Source: Scandinavium vulneris_A
GTDB lineage: Bacteria; Pseudomonadota; Gammaproteobacteria; Enterobacterales; Enterobacteriaceae
DNA: 64,000 nt
Assembly (NCBI GenBank): GCA_046518185.1
Contig: JBKGRZ010000002.1
Location: 62,001-126,000, forward strand
Reading direction: 5' to 3'
Part shown: positions 43,313 to 51,509 of the stretch, piece by piece
Layout of the letters: every line of letters begins with the position of its first letter
Position numbering within the stretch: the stretch's first letter is position 1
The notes under the pieces: model-generated
What the model saw: only the letters and a program-made list of their open reading frames with translations
Database searches by the model: none
Told to the model about the DNA's origin: nothing
Position numbers and translations under genes: made by a program

Positions 43313-43986
43313 GCGCGCCTCGCGTGTTCAAAGGCCGTCAGAATGGAGGTTGTGTCGCCCCACCGGGCGCGCTGTGATTCCAGTAACAGCGTTTCAGGAA
43401 AGTGCCGGGCCACGCGCTGATTGTCATGCAGTACCGCCAGTACCGTTTGCCCGCTGCGGTGCATCTCTACAATCAGCTCCATTAGTACCTGGCTGGTCGC
43501 TTCGTCAATGCCGGTGAACGGTTCATCCAACATTACCAGCGGCGCCTGCTGCACCAGCACCCGGGCAAACAGCATGCGCTGAAACTGGCCGCCGGAAAGC
43601 GCTTCAATCGGCGAGGCGCTAAGCGGTGTCAGCCCGACCCGCTCCAGCGCCGAGTCAATTTTGCGGCGTATATCCCCTTTCAGCCCACGAAACAAAGAAA
43701 CGCGCGGCCATGCGCCCTGACTCACCACATCATAAACGGTGAGCGGAAACTGCGATTCCAGGGTATGACGCTGCGCCAGCCAGCCGATCACCGGCCGCGG
43801 CCCACGCCAGTGAAGCTGCCCGCTCACCGGCGGAATAAACCCGGCCAGGGTTTTCAACAACGTGGATTTACCGCAGCCGTTAATGCCCACGATCGCCGTC
43901 AGCGATCCTTTTTCTATCGTGCCGGACAGCGTGGGGGTGATTGCCAGCCGATCATAGCCCGCGACAAGGTTATCCAGTTCGATCAT
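43309..43986 (-). CDS. Metal ABC transporter ATPase
   Basis: 225 residues from the ATG at 43986 (M-I-E-L-D-N-L), which overlaps the stop of the small ORF upstream (ATGA). A longer reading from 44019 would lie inside that ORF. Walker A G-I-N-G-C-G-K-S-T, signature A-L-S-G-G-Q-F-Q-R and Walker B L-V-M-L-D-E-P-F are all intact. Energises the permease encoded next. Translation appears coupled to the 36-codon ORF. Confidence 0.92.
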   Translation of the reverse strand: MIELDNLVAGYDRLAITPTLSGTIEKGSLTAIVGINGCGKSTLLKTLAGFIPPVSGQLHWRGPRPVIGWLAQRHTLESQFPLTVYDVVSQGAWPRVSLFRGLKGDIRRKIDSALERVGLTPLSASPIEALSGGQFQRMLFARVLVQQAPLVMLDEPFTGIDEATSQVLMELIVEMHRSGQTVLAVLHDNQRVARHFPETLLLESQRARWGDTTSILTAFEHARRA

Positions 43987-44093
43987 GGCAGGGCCACCGC
44001 CCAGCAAGTTGCCAGCCATAGCAAAACCAACAGGATCAGGGCAAAAGCCAGCCGCAGCAGGCCGGAGGCGTTAAACAGGGAGAAAGACGTCAT
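43983..44093 (-). CDS. 36-residue predicted membrane protein heading the metal transporter operon
   Basis: Small ORF read from the minus strand. It starts M-T-S-F-S-L-F-N-A-S-G, then one long hydrophobic segment (about 12-34, Leu/Ala-rich with L-I-L-L-V-L-L-W-L-A) containing a single Cys, and ends A-V-A-L-P. A good GAGG site lies seven bases before the ATG, and its TGA overlaps the ATPase ATG, the usual sign of a translated, coupled gene. I know no named family. It could be a small subunit or regulator of the transporter, or merely a translational leader. Confidence 0.7.
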   Translation of the reverse strand: MTSFSLFNASGLLRLAFALILLVLLWLATCWAVALP

Positions 44094-44104
44094 GGCAAAC
44101 CTCA

Positions 44105-44127
44105 ATTATGTTATAACATAACAATAA
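44105..44127 (-). promoter_or_regulatory. Zur-like palindrome before the metal transporter operon
   Basis: GTTATAACATAAC at 44110-44122 has the form GTTAT-N3-ATAAC, the core of the enterobacterial Zur site (GAAATGTTATANTATAACATTTC); flanks are only partly conserved. It overlaps a -10-like CATAAT (minus strand, 44105-44110) and lies 12 to 29 bases before the small ORF. Zinc-dependent repression is the natural reading. Confidence 0.65.
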
Positions 44128-44190
44128 TGAGATTAATGAAACTTGTAAATCGAGGGCTTAGAGCAAGGCTGTATCGAAATGTTTCAGACT

Positions 44191-44217
44191 CCCCTCCCGC
44201 AAGACTCGCAGGAGGGG
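44191..44217 (-). terminator. Hairpin after mltB
   Basis: CCCCTCC (44191-44197) and GGAGGGG (44211-44217) form a seven-base GC-rich stem just after the mltB stop. The tail is weakly U-rich. Confidence 0.55.
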
Positions 44218-44224
44218 AAGAGAA

Positions 44225-45304
44225 TTACTGCTGGACGCGCGCCATCGCCACAGCCTGGCCAAGCTGCCAGACCGCCATCGCATAGTGCGTGCTGTGGTTG
44301 TAACGGGTGATGGTGTAGAAGTTCGGCAAACCGTACCAGTACTGATACCCGGTGCCGATATCCAGGCGCAGCAGGCTCGCCTGCTGATGGTCGCCCAACG
44401 ACTGCGTCGGGGATAATCCGGCTGCAGAAAGTTGCGAAATGCTGTAGTTGGTTTTGAAACCGTTATCCAGACCCGGGGCCTGACCTGCCGCCATGACCGC
44501 AACCTGATCGCCTTTCACCCAGCCATGCTGTTTGAAGTAGTTGGCGACGCTGCCAATGGCATCATCCGGATCCCACAGGTTGATATGCCCGTCACCGTTG
44601 AAGTCCACGGCGTATTGCTGATAGGACGACGGCATGAACTGACCGTAACCCATCGCGCCCGCGAATGACCCTTTCAGATCCAACGGATCGTCCTGTTCGT
44701 CACGAGCCATCAGCAGGAAGGTTTCCAGTTCGCTGGAGAAATACTTCGCGCGGCGCGGATAGTTGAACGACAGCGTCGCCAGCGCATCCAGAATTCGGGT
44801 TTTACCCATCACCCGGCCCCAGCGGGTTTCCACCCCGATAATGCCGACGATAATCTCCGGCGGCACGCCGTATACCTGCCAGGCGCGGTTGAGCGCATCC
44901 TGATGTTCATTCCAGAACACTACGCCGTTTTGCACATTATCCGGAGTAATAAACTGTTTGCGATAGCGCAGCCATGCCCCGTTCGGCCCGGTCGGGACCT
45001 GTGCGGTAGGGGCCTGCCTGTCCATCAGGCGCAGCACGTAATCCAGACGCTTGGCCTGGGAAAGAATTTCATGCAGCTGCTGGCGGTCAAAACCGTGTTT
45101 TCTGACCATCGAATCAATGAACTGTTCCGCCGCCGGGTTGTTAGCGAAGTCACCGCCCATCATGGTCACGTTATGCTGCGGCTCCAGCAAGAATCCGCCA
45201 GAAGGAGTAGTGGTGGTCGGCGCTTCGGCCGTTTTCGGTTTGCTGCTACAGGCAGCGACCAGCACACAGAGCGGGAGTAAGGTCAGGTAACGACGCATCA
45301 ACAT
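44225..45304 (-). CDS. mltB: Membrane-bound lytic murein transglycosylase B
   Basis: 359 residues (E. coli 361). A lipoprotein signal ends in L-V-A-A-C with Cys 19. The catalytic glutamate is in G-I-I-G-V-E-T-R-W-G, and an EF-hand-like calcium loop D-F-N-G-D-G-H-I-N-L follows. Cleaves peptidoglycan strands to 1,6-anhydro products at the outer membrane. The ATG at 45304 has GGA six bases upstream; 45298 is a possible alternative. Confidence 0.95.
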   Translation of the reverse strand: MLMRRYLTLLPLCVLVAACSSKPKTAEAPTTTTPSGGFLLEPQHNVTMMGGDFANNPAAEQFIDSMVRKHGFDRQQLHEILSQAKRLDYVLRLMDRQAPTAQVPTGPNGAWLRYRKQFITPDNVQNGVVFWNEHQDALNRAWQVYGVPPEIIVGIIGVETRWGRVMGKTRILDALATLSFNYPRRAKYFSSELETFLLMARDEQDDPLDLKGSFAGAMGYGQFMPSSYQQYAVDFNGDGHINLWDPDDAIGSVANYFKQHGWVKGDQVAVMAAGQAPGLDNGFKTNYSISQLSAAGLSPTQSLGDHQQASLLRLDIGTGYQYWYGLPNFYTITRYNHSTHYAMAVWQLGQAVAMARVQQ

Positions 45305-45425
45305 GTGACATCCATTTAGCTAATTCGGCAGAGATAAATATGGTAAAGCATCCCCGACCTCACAAGGAAGCGCTACCTGCGGTTAAAAAAAATCTTTGTT
45401 CACTTTCCGTCTTACCTCGCAATAA

Positions 45426-45486
45426 CTTTCAAAATAATCGATTTATCTTTCACTTTGAGATCTGGTTAACACTTAAAAACCTTTCA
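45426..45486 (+). promoter_or_regulatory. srl operator region: CTTTCA repeats and CRP site
   Basis: CTTTCA occurs at 45426-45431, 45447-45452 and 45481-45486, spaced like sites for a DeoR-type repressor (SrlR). TGAGA-N6-TAACA at 45456-45471 matches CRP at eight of ten arm positions. Together they fit the known glucitol operon control by SrlR and cAMP-CRP. Individual sites are inferred. Confidence 0.6.
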
Positions 45487-45538
45487 AAGTGATTATTATT
45501 GGAACCAGTTAAACAATAAAAGCCCACAGGAGAGAAGA

Positions 45539-46102
45539 ATGATAGAAATCATTACCCACGGTGCCGAATGGTTCATCGGGCTGTTTCAGAAAGGCGGAGA
45601 AGTTTTTACCGGGATGGTGACCGGTATTCTGCCGCTGCTGATAAGCCTGCTGGTTATCATGAATGCCCTCATTAACTTCATCGGCCAGCACCGCATTGAG
45701 CGATTCGCTCAGCGCTGCGCGGGCAATCCCGTCTCCCGCTACCTGGTCCTGCCCTGCATTGGCACCTTCGTTTTTTGTAACCCGATGACGTTAAGCCTGG
45801 GCCGCTTTATGCCCGAGAAATACAAGCCGAGCTACTACGCCGCCGCGTCCTACAGTTGCCATTCGATGAACGGCCTGTTTCCGCACATCAATCCAGGCGA
45901 ACTGTTTGTGTACCTCGGGGTCGCTAACGGCCTGACCACGCTCGGCCTACCGCTGGGGCCTCTGGCGGTTAGCTATCTGCTGGTCGGTCTTTTCACCAAT
46001 TTCTTCCGCGGCTGGATAACCGATCTGACCACCGCCATTTTCGAGAAAAAAATGGGTATTCAGCTTGAACAAAAAGTTCGACTTTCAGGAGCTATCGCAT
46101 GA
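45539..46102 (+). CDS. srlA: Sorbitol PTS enzyme IIC component SrlA
   Basis: 187 residues, as in E. coli. Membrane component (IIC2) of the glucitol/sorbitol phosphotransferase system, with about four hydrophobic segments and conserved N-P-M-T-L-S-L-G-R-F and H-S-M-N-G-L-F. An AGGAGAGAAG site precedes the ATG. Overlaps srlE by four bases. First gene of srlAEBDMR-gutQ. Confidence 0.96.
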   Translation: MIEIITHGAEWFIGLFQKGGEVFTGMVTGILPLLISLLVIMNALINFIGQHRIERFAQRCAGNPVSRYLVLPCIGTFVFCNPMTLSLGRFMPEKYKPSYYAAASYSCHSMNGLFPHINPGELFVYLGVANGLTTLGLPLGPLAVSYLLVGLFTNFFRGWITDLTTAIFEKKMGIQLEQKVRLSGAIA

Positions 46103-47055
46103 CGCGCATTCGAATTGAAAAAGGCGAAGGTGGCTGGGGTGGCCCGCTGGAACTTGACGCCGTCGAAGGAAAAAAGATCGTCTACATCACCGCAGGCACT
46201 CGCCCGGCGATTGTCGACAAGCTGAGTGAGCTCACTGGCTGGGAAGCAGTAGACGGCTTTAAAGAGGGCGAACCACCCGAATCAGAAATCGGGGTCGCGG
46301 TGATCGACTGCGGAGGCACGCTGCGCTGCGGTCTCTATCCAAAACGTCGGATCCCCACCGTCAATATTCACTCGACGGGGAAATCCGGGCCGCTGGCACA
46401 GCACATTGTGGAAGATATTTATGTCTCTGGCGTCAGGGAGGACAACATCCGTCGGGTTGACGGCACTGCGCCCCAAAAAGCCGGTCCCCGCGAATATGAC
46501 ACCCGTAAAAAAATCACCGAACAAAGTGATGGCCTGCTGGCAAAAGTCGGGATGGGCATGGGCTCTGCCGTGGCGGTGCTGTTCCAGTCCGGGCGCGACA
46601 CCATCGACACGGTGCTGAAAACTATCCTGCCGTTTATGGCGTTCGTCTCGGCGCTGATCGGCATCATCATGGCCTCCGGCCTGGGCGACTGGATTGCGCA
46701 CGGCCTCGCCCCTCTCGCCAGCCATCCGTTAGGTCTGGTGACGCTGGCGCTGATTTGCTCCTTCCCGCTGCTGTCCCCGTTCCTCGGCCCAGGCGCGGTG
46801 ATTGCGCAGGTGATTGGCGTCCTGATTGGGGTGCAAATCGGTCTGGGCAACATTCATCCGCATCTCGCCCTGCCCGCTCTGTTCGCCATTAATGCGCAGG
46901 CGGCATGTGACTTTATTCCGGTGGGCCTCTCGCTTGCCGAAGCGCGGCAGGACACGGTTCGTGTGGGGGTGCCCTCAGTGCTGGTGAGCCGTTTCCTGAC
47001 CGGCGCCCCGACGGTGCTGATCGCCTGGTTCGTTTCCGGATTTATTTATCAATAA
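46099..47055 (+). CDS. srlE: Sorbitol PTS enzyme IIBC component SrlE
   Basis: 318 residues. The N-terminal IIB part contains the phosphorylated cysteine in A-V-I-D-C-G-G-T-L-R-C-G (first Cys near residue 75). The C-terminal half has several membrane segments (from about 165) completing the sorbitol channel. Works with SrlA and SrlB to import sorbitol as sorbitol-6-phosphate. Confidence 0.95.
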   Translation: MTRIRIEKGEGGWGGPLELDAVEGKKIVYITAGTRPAIVDKLSELTGWEAVDGFKEGEPPESEIGVAVIDCGGTLRCGLYPKRRIPTVNIHSTGKSGPLAQHIVEDIYVSGVREDNIRRVDGTAPQKAGPREYDTRKKITEQSDGLLAKVGMGMGSAVAVLFQSGRDTIDTVLKTILPFMAFVSALIGIIMASGLGDWIAHGLAPLASHPLGLVTLALICSFPLLSPFLGPGAVIAQVIGVLIGVQIGLGNIHPHLALPALFAINAQAACDFIPVGLSLAEARQDTVRVGVPSVLVSRFLTGAPTVLIAWFVSGFIYQ

Positions 47056-47067
47056 GAGGTGTCCGTC

Positions 47068-47430
47068 ATGACCGTGATTTATCAGACCACCATAACCCGC
47101 ATCGGCCAGAGCGCCCCCGATGCGTTGTGCGACAAAATGCTGATCACCTTTCGCGAGGGCGCCCCGGCGGATATCGAAGAGTACTGTTTTATTCACTGCC
47201 ACGGGGAGCTGAAAGGCGCTTTGCGCCCCGGCAGCCAGCTCGAGCTGGGCGACATCTGCTACCCGGTCACCGCCGTGGGCGATGTGGCCGAGCACAACCT
47301 GCGTGAGCTGGGGCATATCACCCTGCGTTTTGATGGTCAGACCGAAGCCGAGTTTCCCGGGACCGTGCACGTCACCGGGCCAGTACCCGAGGCGCTTCAG
47401 GCTGGCTGCACTGTAAAATTCGTTGCGTAA
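47068..47430 (+). CDS. srlB: Sorbitol PTS enzyme IIA component SrlB
   Basis: 120 residues; cytoplasmic phosphocarrier. The histidine taken to be phosphorylated lies in F-I-H-C-H-G-E-L. The ATG at 47068 matches E. coli (M-T-V-I-Y-Q-T-T-I) and has GAGG eight bases upstream; the in-frame GTG at 47059 falls in that site. E. coli has three more residues at the C-terminus. Confidence 0.95.
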   Translation: MTVIYQTTITRIGQSAPDALCDKMLITFREGAPADIEEYCFIHCHGELKGALRPGSQLELGDICYPVTAVGDVAEHNLRELGHITLRFDGQTEAEFPGTVHVTGPVPEALQAGCTVKFVA

Positions 47431-47445
47431 TTTAAGGAGAGAACC

Positions 47446-48225
47446 ATGAATCAGGTTGCCGTTGTCATTGGCGGAGGACAAACCTTAGGGGAGTTTCTTT
47501 GCCGTGGGCTTGCCACAGAAGGCTATCGCGTCGCGGTAGTGGATATTCAAAGTGAAAAAGCGGCGCGGGTCGCTGCGGTCATCAATCAGGAATTTGGTGA
47601 TGGAATGGCGTACGGCTTTGGCGCGGATGCCACCAGCGAACAGAGCGTGATGGCGCTGGCGCGCGGCGTGGATGAGATCTTTGGCCGCACCGATCTGCTG
47701 GTGTATAGCGCAGGCATTGCCAAAGCCGCGTTTATCAGCGACTTCGCATTAGGCGATTTTGATCGCTCCTTGCAGGTGAACCTGGTGGGCTATTTCCTCT
47801 GCGCCCGCGAGTTTTCACGGCTGATGATCCGCGACGGCATTCAGGGGCGCATCATTCAGATCAACTCCAAATCCGGCAAAGTGGGCAGCAAACACAATTC
47901 CGGCTACAGCGCGGCAAAATTTGGCGGCGTGGGGCTGACGCAGTCCCTGGCGCTGGATCTGGCGGAATACGGCATCACCGTGCATTCGCTGATGCTCGGC
48001 AATTTGCTGAAATCGCCAATGTTCCAGTCACTGTTGCCGCAGTACGCCACCAAGCTTGGCCTCAAAGCGGACGAAGTAGAGCAGTATTACATTGATAAAG
48101 TCCCGCTCAAGCGCGGCTGCGACTATCAGGATGTGCTCAACATGCTGCTGTTTTACGCCAGCCCGAAAGCGTCTTACTGCACGGGACAATCCATCAATGT
48201 CACCGGTGGACAGGTGATGTTCTAA
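47446..48225 (+). CDS. srlD: Sorbitol-6-phosphate 2-dehydrogenase SrlD
   Basis: 259-residue short-chain dehydrogenase oxidising sorbitol-6-phosphate to fructose-6-phosphate with NAD. The cofactor loop G-G-G-Q-T-L-G is at about residues 9-15 and the catalytic Y-S-A-A-K at about 155-159 is intact. An AAGGAGAGAACC site precedes the ATG. Ends G-Q-S-I-N-V-T-G-G-Q-V-M-F. Confidence 0.97.
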   Translation: MNQVAVVIGGGQTLGEFLCRGLATEGYRVAVVDIQSEKAARVAAVINQEFGDGMAYGFGADATSEQSVMALARGVDEIFGRTDLLVYSAGIAKAAFISDFALGDFDRSLQVNLVGYFLCAREFSRLMIRDGIQGRIIQINSKSGKVGSKHNSGYSAAKFGGVGLTQSLALDLAEYGITVHSLMLGNLLKSPMFQSLLPQYATKLGLKADEVEQYYIDKVPLKRGCDYQDVLNMLLFYASPKASYCTGQSINVTGGQVMF

Positions 48226-48232
48226 GGCGTCA

Positions 48233-48263
48233 TGCCCGGTGGCGCGTTGCTTACCGGGCCTAC
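48233..48263. repeat. REP-like palindrome after srlD
   Basis: GCCCGGT (48234-48240) and ACCGGGC (48253-48259) followed by CTACA match the REP consensus. It lies inside the srl operon, between srlD and srlM, and may lower expression of the regulatory genes downstream. Confidence 0.7.
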
Positions 48264-48295
48264 ACACCATCCGGCAATCACTCAAGGGAGTAAAC

Positions 48296-48655
48296 ATGAT
48301 AACCACTCTCATCACCGTCGCCGCGATCGCCTGGCTGAGCCAGCTGGTTCTCGGCGGCTGGCAGCTCCATCAGTTCAATCGGGCGTTTGATGCGCTGTGC
48401 CAAAAAGGGCGCGTCGGCATCGGGCGCTCCGGCGGGCGATTCAAACCCCGGGTGGTGATTGCCATCGCCCTCGATGAACACAACCGGGTATGTGACTCAT
48501 TGATGCTGCGTGGACTGACGATTTTCGCCAGGCCGGTGAAAATTCCGGCAATCAACGGCACGCCCCTACAACAATTACAGCCTGATGTGATCTTTCCCCA
48601 TGATTCACGCTGTCAGAATGCACTATCATTAGCGCTTAAATTGAAACATGGATAA
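48296..48655 (+). CDS. srlM: Glucitol operon activator SrlM/GutM
   Basis: 119 residues, the E. coli length. It begins with a hydrophobic segment (about 1-21, L-I-T-V-A-A-I-A-W-L) and continues with G-R-F-K-P-R-V-V-I-A-I-A-L-D. It is an unusual activator that may be membrane-linked; no helix-turn-helix is seen. Start at 48296 (M-I-T-T-L) behind an AAGGGAGTAAAC site; the upstream in-frame ATG at 48239 lies in the REP element. Confidence 0.93.
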   Translation: MITTLITVAAIAWLSQLVLGGWQLHQFNRAFDALCQKGRVGIGRSGGRFKPRVVIAIALDEHNRVCDSLMLRGLTIFARPVKIPAINGTPLQQLQPDVIFPHDSRCQNALSLALKLKHG

Positions 48656-48718
48656 TTTCGTTGTGAACGGTATAAGCTTGCGAAATTATCATTTCGCAAC
48701 TTAAGGAACTCAACGCCA

Positions 48719-49492
48719 ATGAAACCACGTCAGCGGCAGGCGGCCATTATTGAACATTTGCAAAAGCAGGGAAAATGTTCAGTAGAGGAACTCGCCCAAT
48801 TCTTTGACACCACCGGCACGACGATACGCAAAGACCTGGTACACCTCGAAAACGCCGGGGCAGTGATCCGAACCTATGGCGGGGTGATGCTCAATAAAGA
48901 CGAGGCCGATCCGCCTATCGATCATAAAACGCTGATCAATACCCATCAGAAAGCGTTGATAGCCGAAGCCGCGGTTAAATTTGTCCATGACGGCGACTCG
49001 ATTATCCTCGACGCGGGCAGTACGGTGCTGCAGATGATCCCGATGCTCAGCCACTTTAATAACATCACGGTAATGACCAACAGCCTGCATATCGTCAATG
49101 CCCTGTCCGAAGTGGATAACGAACAAACCATCCTGATGCCTGGCGGCACGTTCCGCAAAAAATCCGCCTCCTTCCACGGGCAACTGGCCGAGAACGCCTT
49201 CGAGCATTTCAGCTTTGATAAACTGTTTATGGGCACCGACGGCATCGATCTTAATGCGGGCGTCACCACGTTTAACGAAGTGTTCAGCGTCAGTAAGGCA
49301 ATGTGCAACGCCGCCCGGGAAGTGATTCTGATGGCGGATTCGTCAAAGTTTGGCCGCAAAAGCCCCAACATCGTCTGCAGCCTTGAAAGCGTCGATAAAC
49401 TGATTACCGACGCGGGTATCGATCCGGCGTTTAAAAAAGCGCTGGAAGAGAAAGGAATCAACGTCATCGTAACGGGAGAAAAAGATGAGTGA
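48719..49492 (+). CDS. srlR: DeoR-family sorbitol repressor SrlR
   Basis: 257 residues. An N-terminal winged helix (about 3-58) with S-V-E-E-L-A-Q-F-F-D-T-T-G-T-T-I-R-K-D precedes a sugar-phosphate sensor domain of the isomerase-like fold (about 75-235, with D-S-I-I-L-D-A-G-S-T). Represses srl in the absence of sorbitol. Overlaps gutQ by eight bases. Confidence 0.96.
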   Translation: MKPRQRQAAIIEHLQKQGKCSVEELAQFFDTTGTTIRKDLVHLENAGAVIRTYGGVMLNKDEADPPIDHKTLINTHQKALIAEAAVKFVHDGDSIILDAGSTVLQMIPMLSHFNNITVMTNSLHIVNALSEVDNEQTILMPGGTFRKKSASFHGQLAENAFEHFSFDKLFMGTDGIDLNAGVTTFNEVFSVSKAMCNAAREVILMADSSKFGRKSPNIVCSLESVDKLITDAGIDPAFKKALEEKGINVIVTGEKDE

Positions 49493-50450
49493 TTTTCTGA
49501 TTAACGCTGGCCGCCAGACGCTGATGCTGGAACTGCAGGAAGCAAGCCGCCTGCCGGACAGGCTTGGCGATGATTTCGTTCGTGCCGCCAACACCATTAT
49601 TCAAAGCCAAGGCAAAGTGATTGTCTCCGGGATCGGCAAATCCGGGCATATCGGCAAAAAAATTGCCGCGACGCTGGCCAGCACCGGTACCCCGGCTTTC
49701 TTCGTCCATCCGGCAGAAGCCCTGCATGGCGATCTGGGGATGATCGAAAGCCGCGACGTAATGCTCTTTATCTCTTACTCCGGCGCTGCCAAAGAGCTTG
49801 ATCTGATCATTCCGCGGCTGCAGGAAAAATCGGTCGCGCTGCTGGCGATGACCGGCAAAATCCGTTCACCGCTGGCGCTGGCGGCAACGGCCACACTGGA
49901 TATTTCTGTCGAACGCGAAGCCTGCCCAATGCATCTCGCCCCCACCTCCAGCACCGTCAACACCCTGATGATGGGCGACGCTCTGGCGATGGCGGTGATG
50001 CAGGCGCGCGGCTTCAACGAGGAGGACTTCGCCCGCTCCCATCCGGCGGGTGCATTAGGCGCGCGTTTGCTGAACAAAGTGCATCACCTGATGCGCACCG
50101 GAGATGCCATTCCGCAGGTTAAACTCACCACCAGCGTGATGGACGCGATGCTGGAGCTGAGCCGTACCGGCCTGGGGCTGGTGGTGGTGTGTGACGAAAG
50201 CGGCCGGGTACAAGGCGTCTTTACCGATGGCGACCTGCGTCGCTGGCTGGTTGGCGGCGGTACGCTGGCGGCAGAAGTGGCAGAAGCCATGACCCAGGGC
50301 GGCATCACGCTGAATGCGGAAAGCCGCGCGGTTGAGGCGAAAGAAGTGCTGATGAAACGGAAAATCGCCGCCGCGCCGGTGGTGGATGATAACGGCCTGC
50401 TGTGCGGGGCAATCAACCTGCAGGATTTCTATCAGGCCGGTATTCTTTAA
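49485..50450 (+). CDS. gutQ: D-arabinose 5-phosphate isomerase GutQ
   Basis: 321 residues of the KdsD/KpsF family: a SIS domain (about 35-170, with S-G-I-G-K-S-G-H-I-G) and two CBS domains (about 205-320). Interconverts ribulose-5-phosphate and arabinose-5-phosphate, which is both a lipopolysaccharide precursor and, in E. coli, an inducer of the gut operon. Overlaps srlR and ends the operon. Confidence 0.95.
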   Translation: MSDFLINAGRQTLMLELQEASRLPDRLGDDFVRAANTIIQSQGKVIVSGIGKSGHIGKKIAATLASTGTPAFFVHPAEALHGDLGMIESRDVMLFISYSGAAKELDLIIPRLQEKSVALLAMTGKIRSPLALAATATLDISVEREACPMHLAPTSSTVNTLMMGDALAMAVMQARGFNEEDFARSHPAGALGARLLNKVHHLMRTGDAIPQVKLTTSVMDAMLELSRTGLGLVVVCDESGRVQGVFTDGDLRRWLVGGGTLAAEVAEAMTQGGITLNAESRAVEAKEVLMKRKIAAAPVVDDNGLLCGAINLQDFYQAGIL

Positions 50451-50460
50451 TCGCGCTACG

Positions 50461-50484
50461 CGAAGGCCGGGTCAACGGCCTTCG
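50461..50484. terminator. Hairpin between convergent gutQ and nickel permease genes
   Basis: CGAAGGCCG (50461-50469) and CGGCCTTCG (50476-50484) form a nine-base stem with a six-base loop. No long T-run follows on either side; serves both directions. Confidence 0.65.
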
Positions 50485-50489
50485 CCACA

Positions 50490-51509
50490 TTACGCTACTG
50501 GCAGGGCGTCATACCCGCGCCAGCGATACACCACCCACGACACCACCCAACAGACGACGAACAGCCCGATAACCATAAATCCGGCATTGCCGAGGTTATC
50601 ATTCAGGGCGCCGACCCAGTTCCACACCCCGCCATTCAAGCCGAATTTATCCATCAGCAGACCCAGTGCCTCAAGGCCACCGATAAACAGCGCCACCACC
50701 ACCGAGGTACCGGTAATGGTCATGTTGTAGTACAGCTTGCGCTGCGGTTTATTGAACGCCCAGCCATACGCGCCAACCATCAGCACATTATCAAGGGTAT
50801 CCACCAGTGCCATACCACTGGCAAACAGCGCCGGGAAAATCATGATGCTCCAGATAGACATTCCGCTGGAGGCACTGGCGGCGGTCAGGCCCAATACGCC
50901 GATTTCGGTGGCAGTATCAAAGCCGAGGCCGAACAGAAAACCGACCAGGTACATGTGCCAGCTTTTGTCGATCAGGCGAAAAGTTTTGCCAAACAGCCAG
51001 CTCATCATCCCACCGCTGGCGACCGGATCGCTGTTGAACGATTTACCCTGTTTGAAGGCCCGGAAGCTGCGCCAGATGCCGCGCAGAATAACCAGGTTGA
51101 CGAAGGCCATCGCCAGCAAGAAGAGCGAGGACACCGCGGTGCCAATCAGGCTGCCGGTTTCATGGAACCAGCTCATGTGCTGCTGGAACGCGGTCGCGGT
51201 CGCAGCGATCGCTGCCGAGGCCAGCACCACAATCGACGAATGCCCCAGAGAGAACCACGCCCCGACGCCGAACGGACGCTTGCCCTGCTGCATCATTTTA
51301 CGCGTGACGGTATCAATGGCGGCGATATGGTCGGCATCGACCGCATGACGCAGGCCATATCCCCAGGCCAGCAGGCTGGCGGCCATTAGCGCCCCGCTCT
51401 GCCCAAATACCTGCCATGCCCAGCACCAGGCCAGCAAATTGGCGAGTAGCAACCCGATAACCAGCAGCGCCGCGCGCGGCTGTTGGCGTAAAAGCGTAAT
51501 CAGCATCAT
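50490..51509 (-). CDS. Nickel/cobalt permease (NiCoT family, HoxN/NixA-type)
   Basis: 339 residues with about eight membrane segments. The family signature R-H-A-V-D-A-D-H-I lies in the second segment, with L-G-H-S-S-I-V-V and L-G-F-D-T-A-T-E further on; these His and Asp residues bind the metal. The start codon overlaps the hypF stop, so nickel uptake is tied to hydrogenase maturation. Preference for Ni over Co is inferred from that context. E. coli uses NikABCDE for this and lacks the gene here. Confidence 0.93.
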   Translation of the reverse strand: MMLITLLRQQPRAALLVIGLLLANLLAWCWAWQVFGQSGALMAASLLAWGYGLRHAVDADHIAAIDTVTRKMMQQGKRPFGVGAWFSLGHSSIVVLASAAIAATATAFQQHMSWFHETGSLIGTAVSSLFLLAMAFVNLVILRGIWRSFRAFKQGKSFNSDPVASGGMMSWLFGKTFRLIDKSWHMYLVGFLFGLGFDTATEIGVLGLTAASASSGMSIWSIMIFPALFASGMALVDTLDNVLMVGAYGWAFNKPQRKLYYNMTITGTSVVVALFIGGLEALGLLMDKFGLNGGVWNWVGALNDNLGNAGFMVIGLFVVCWVVSWVVYRWRGYDALPVA

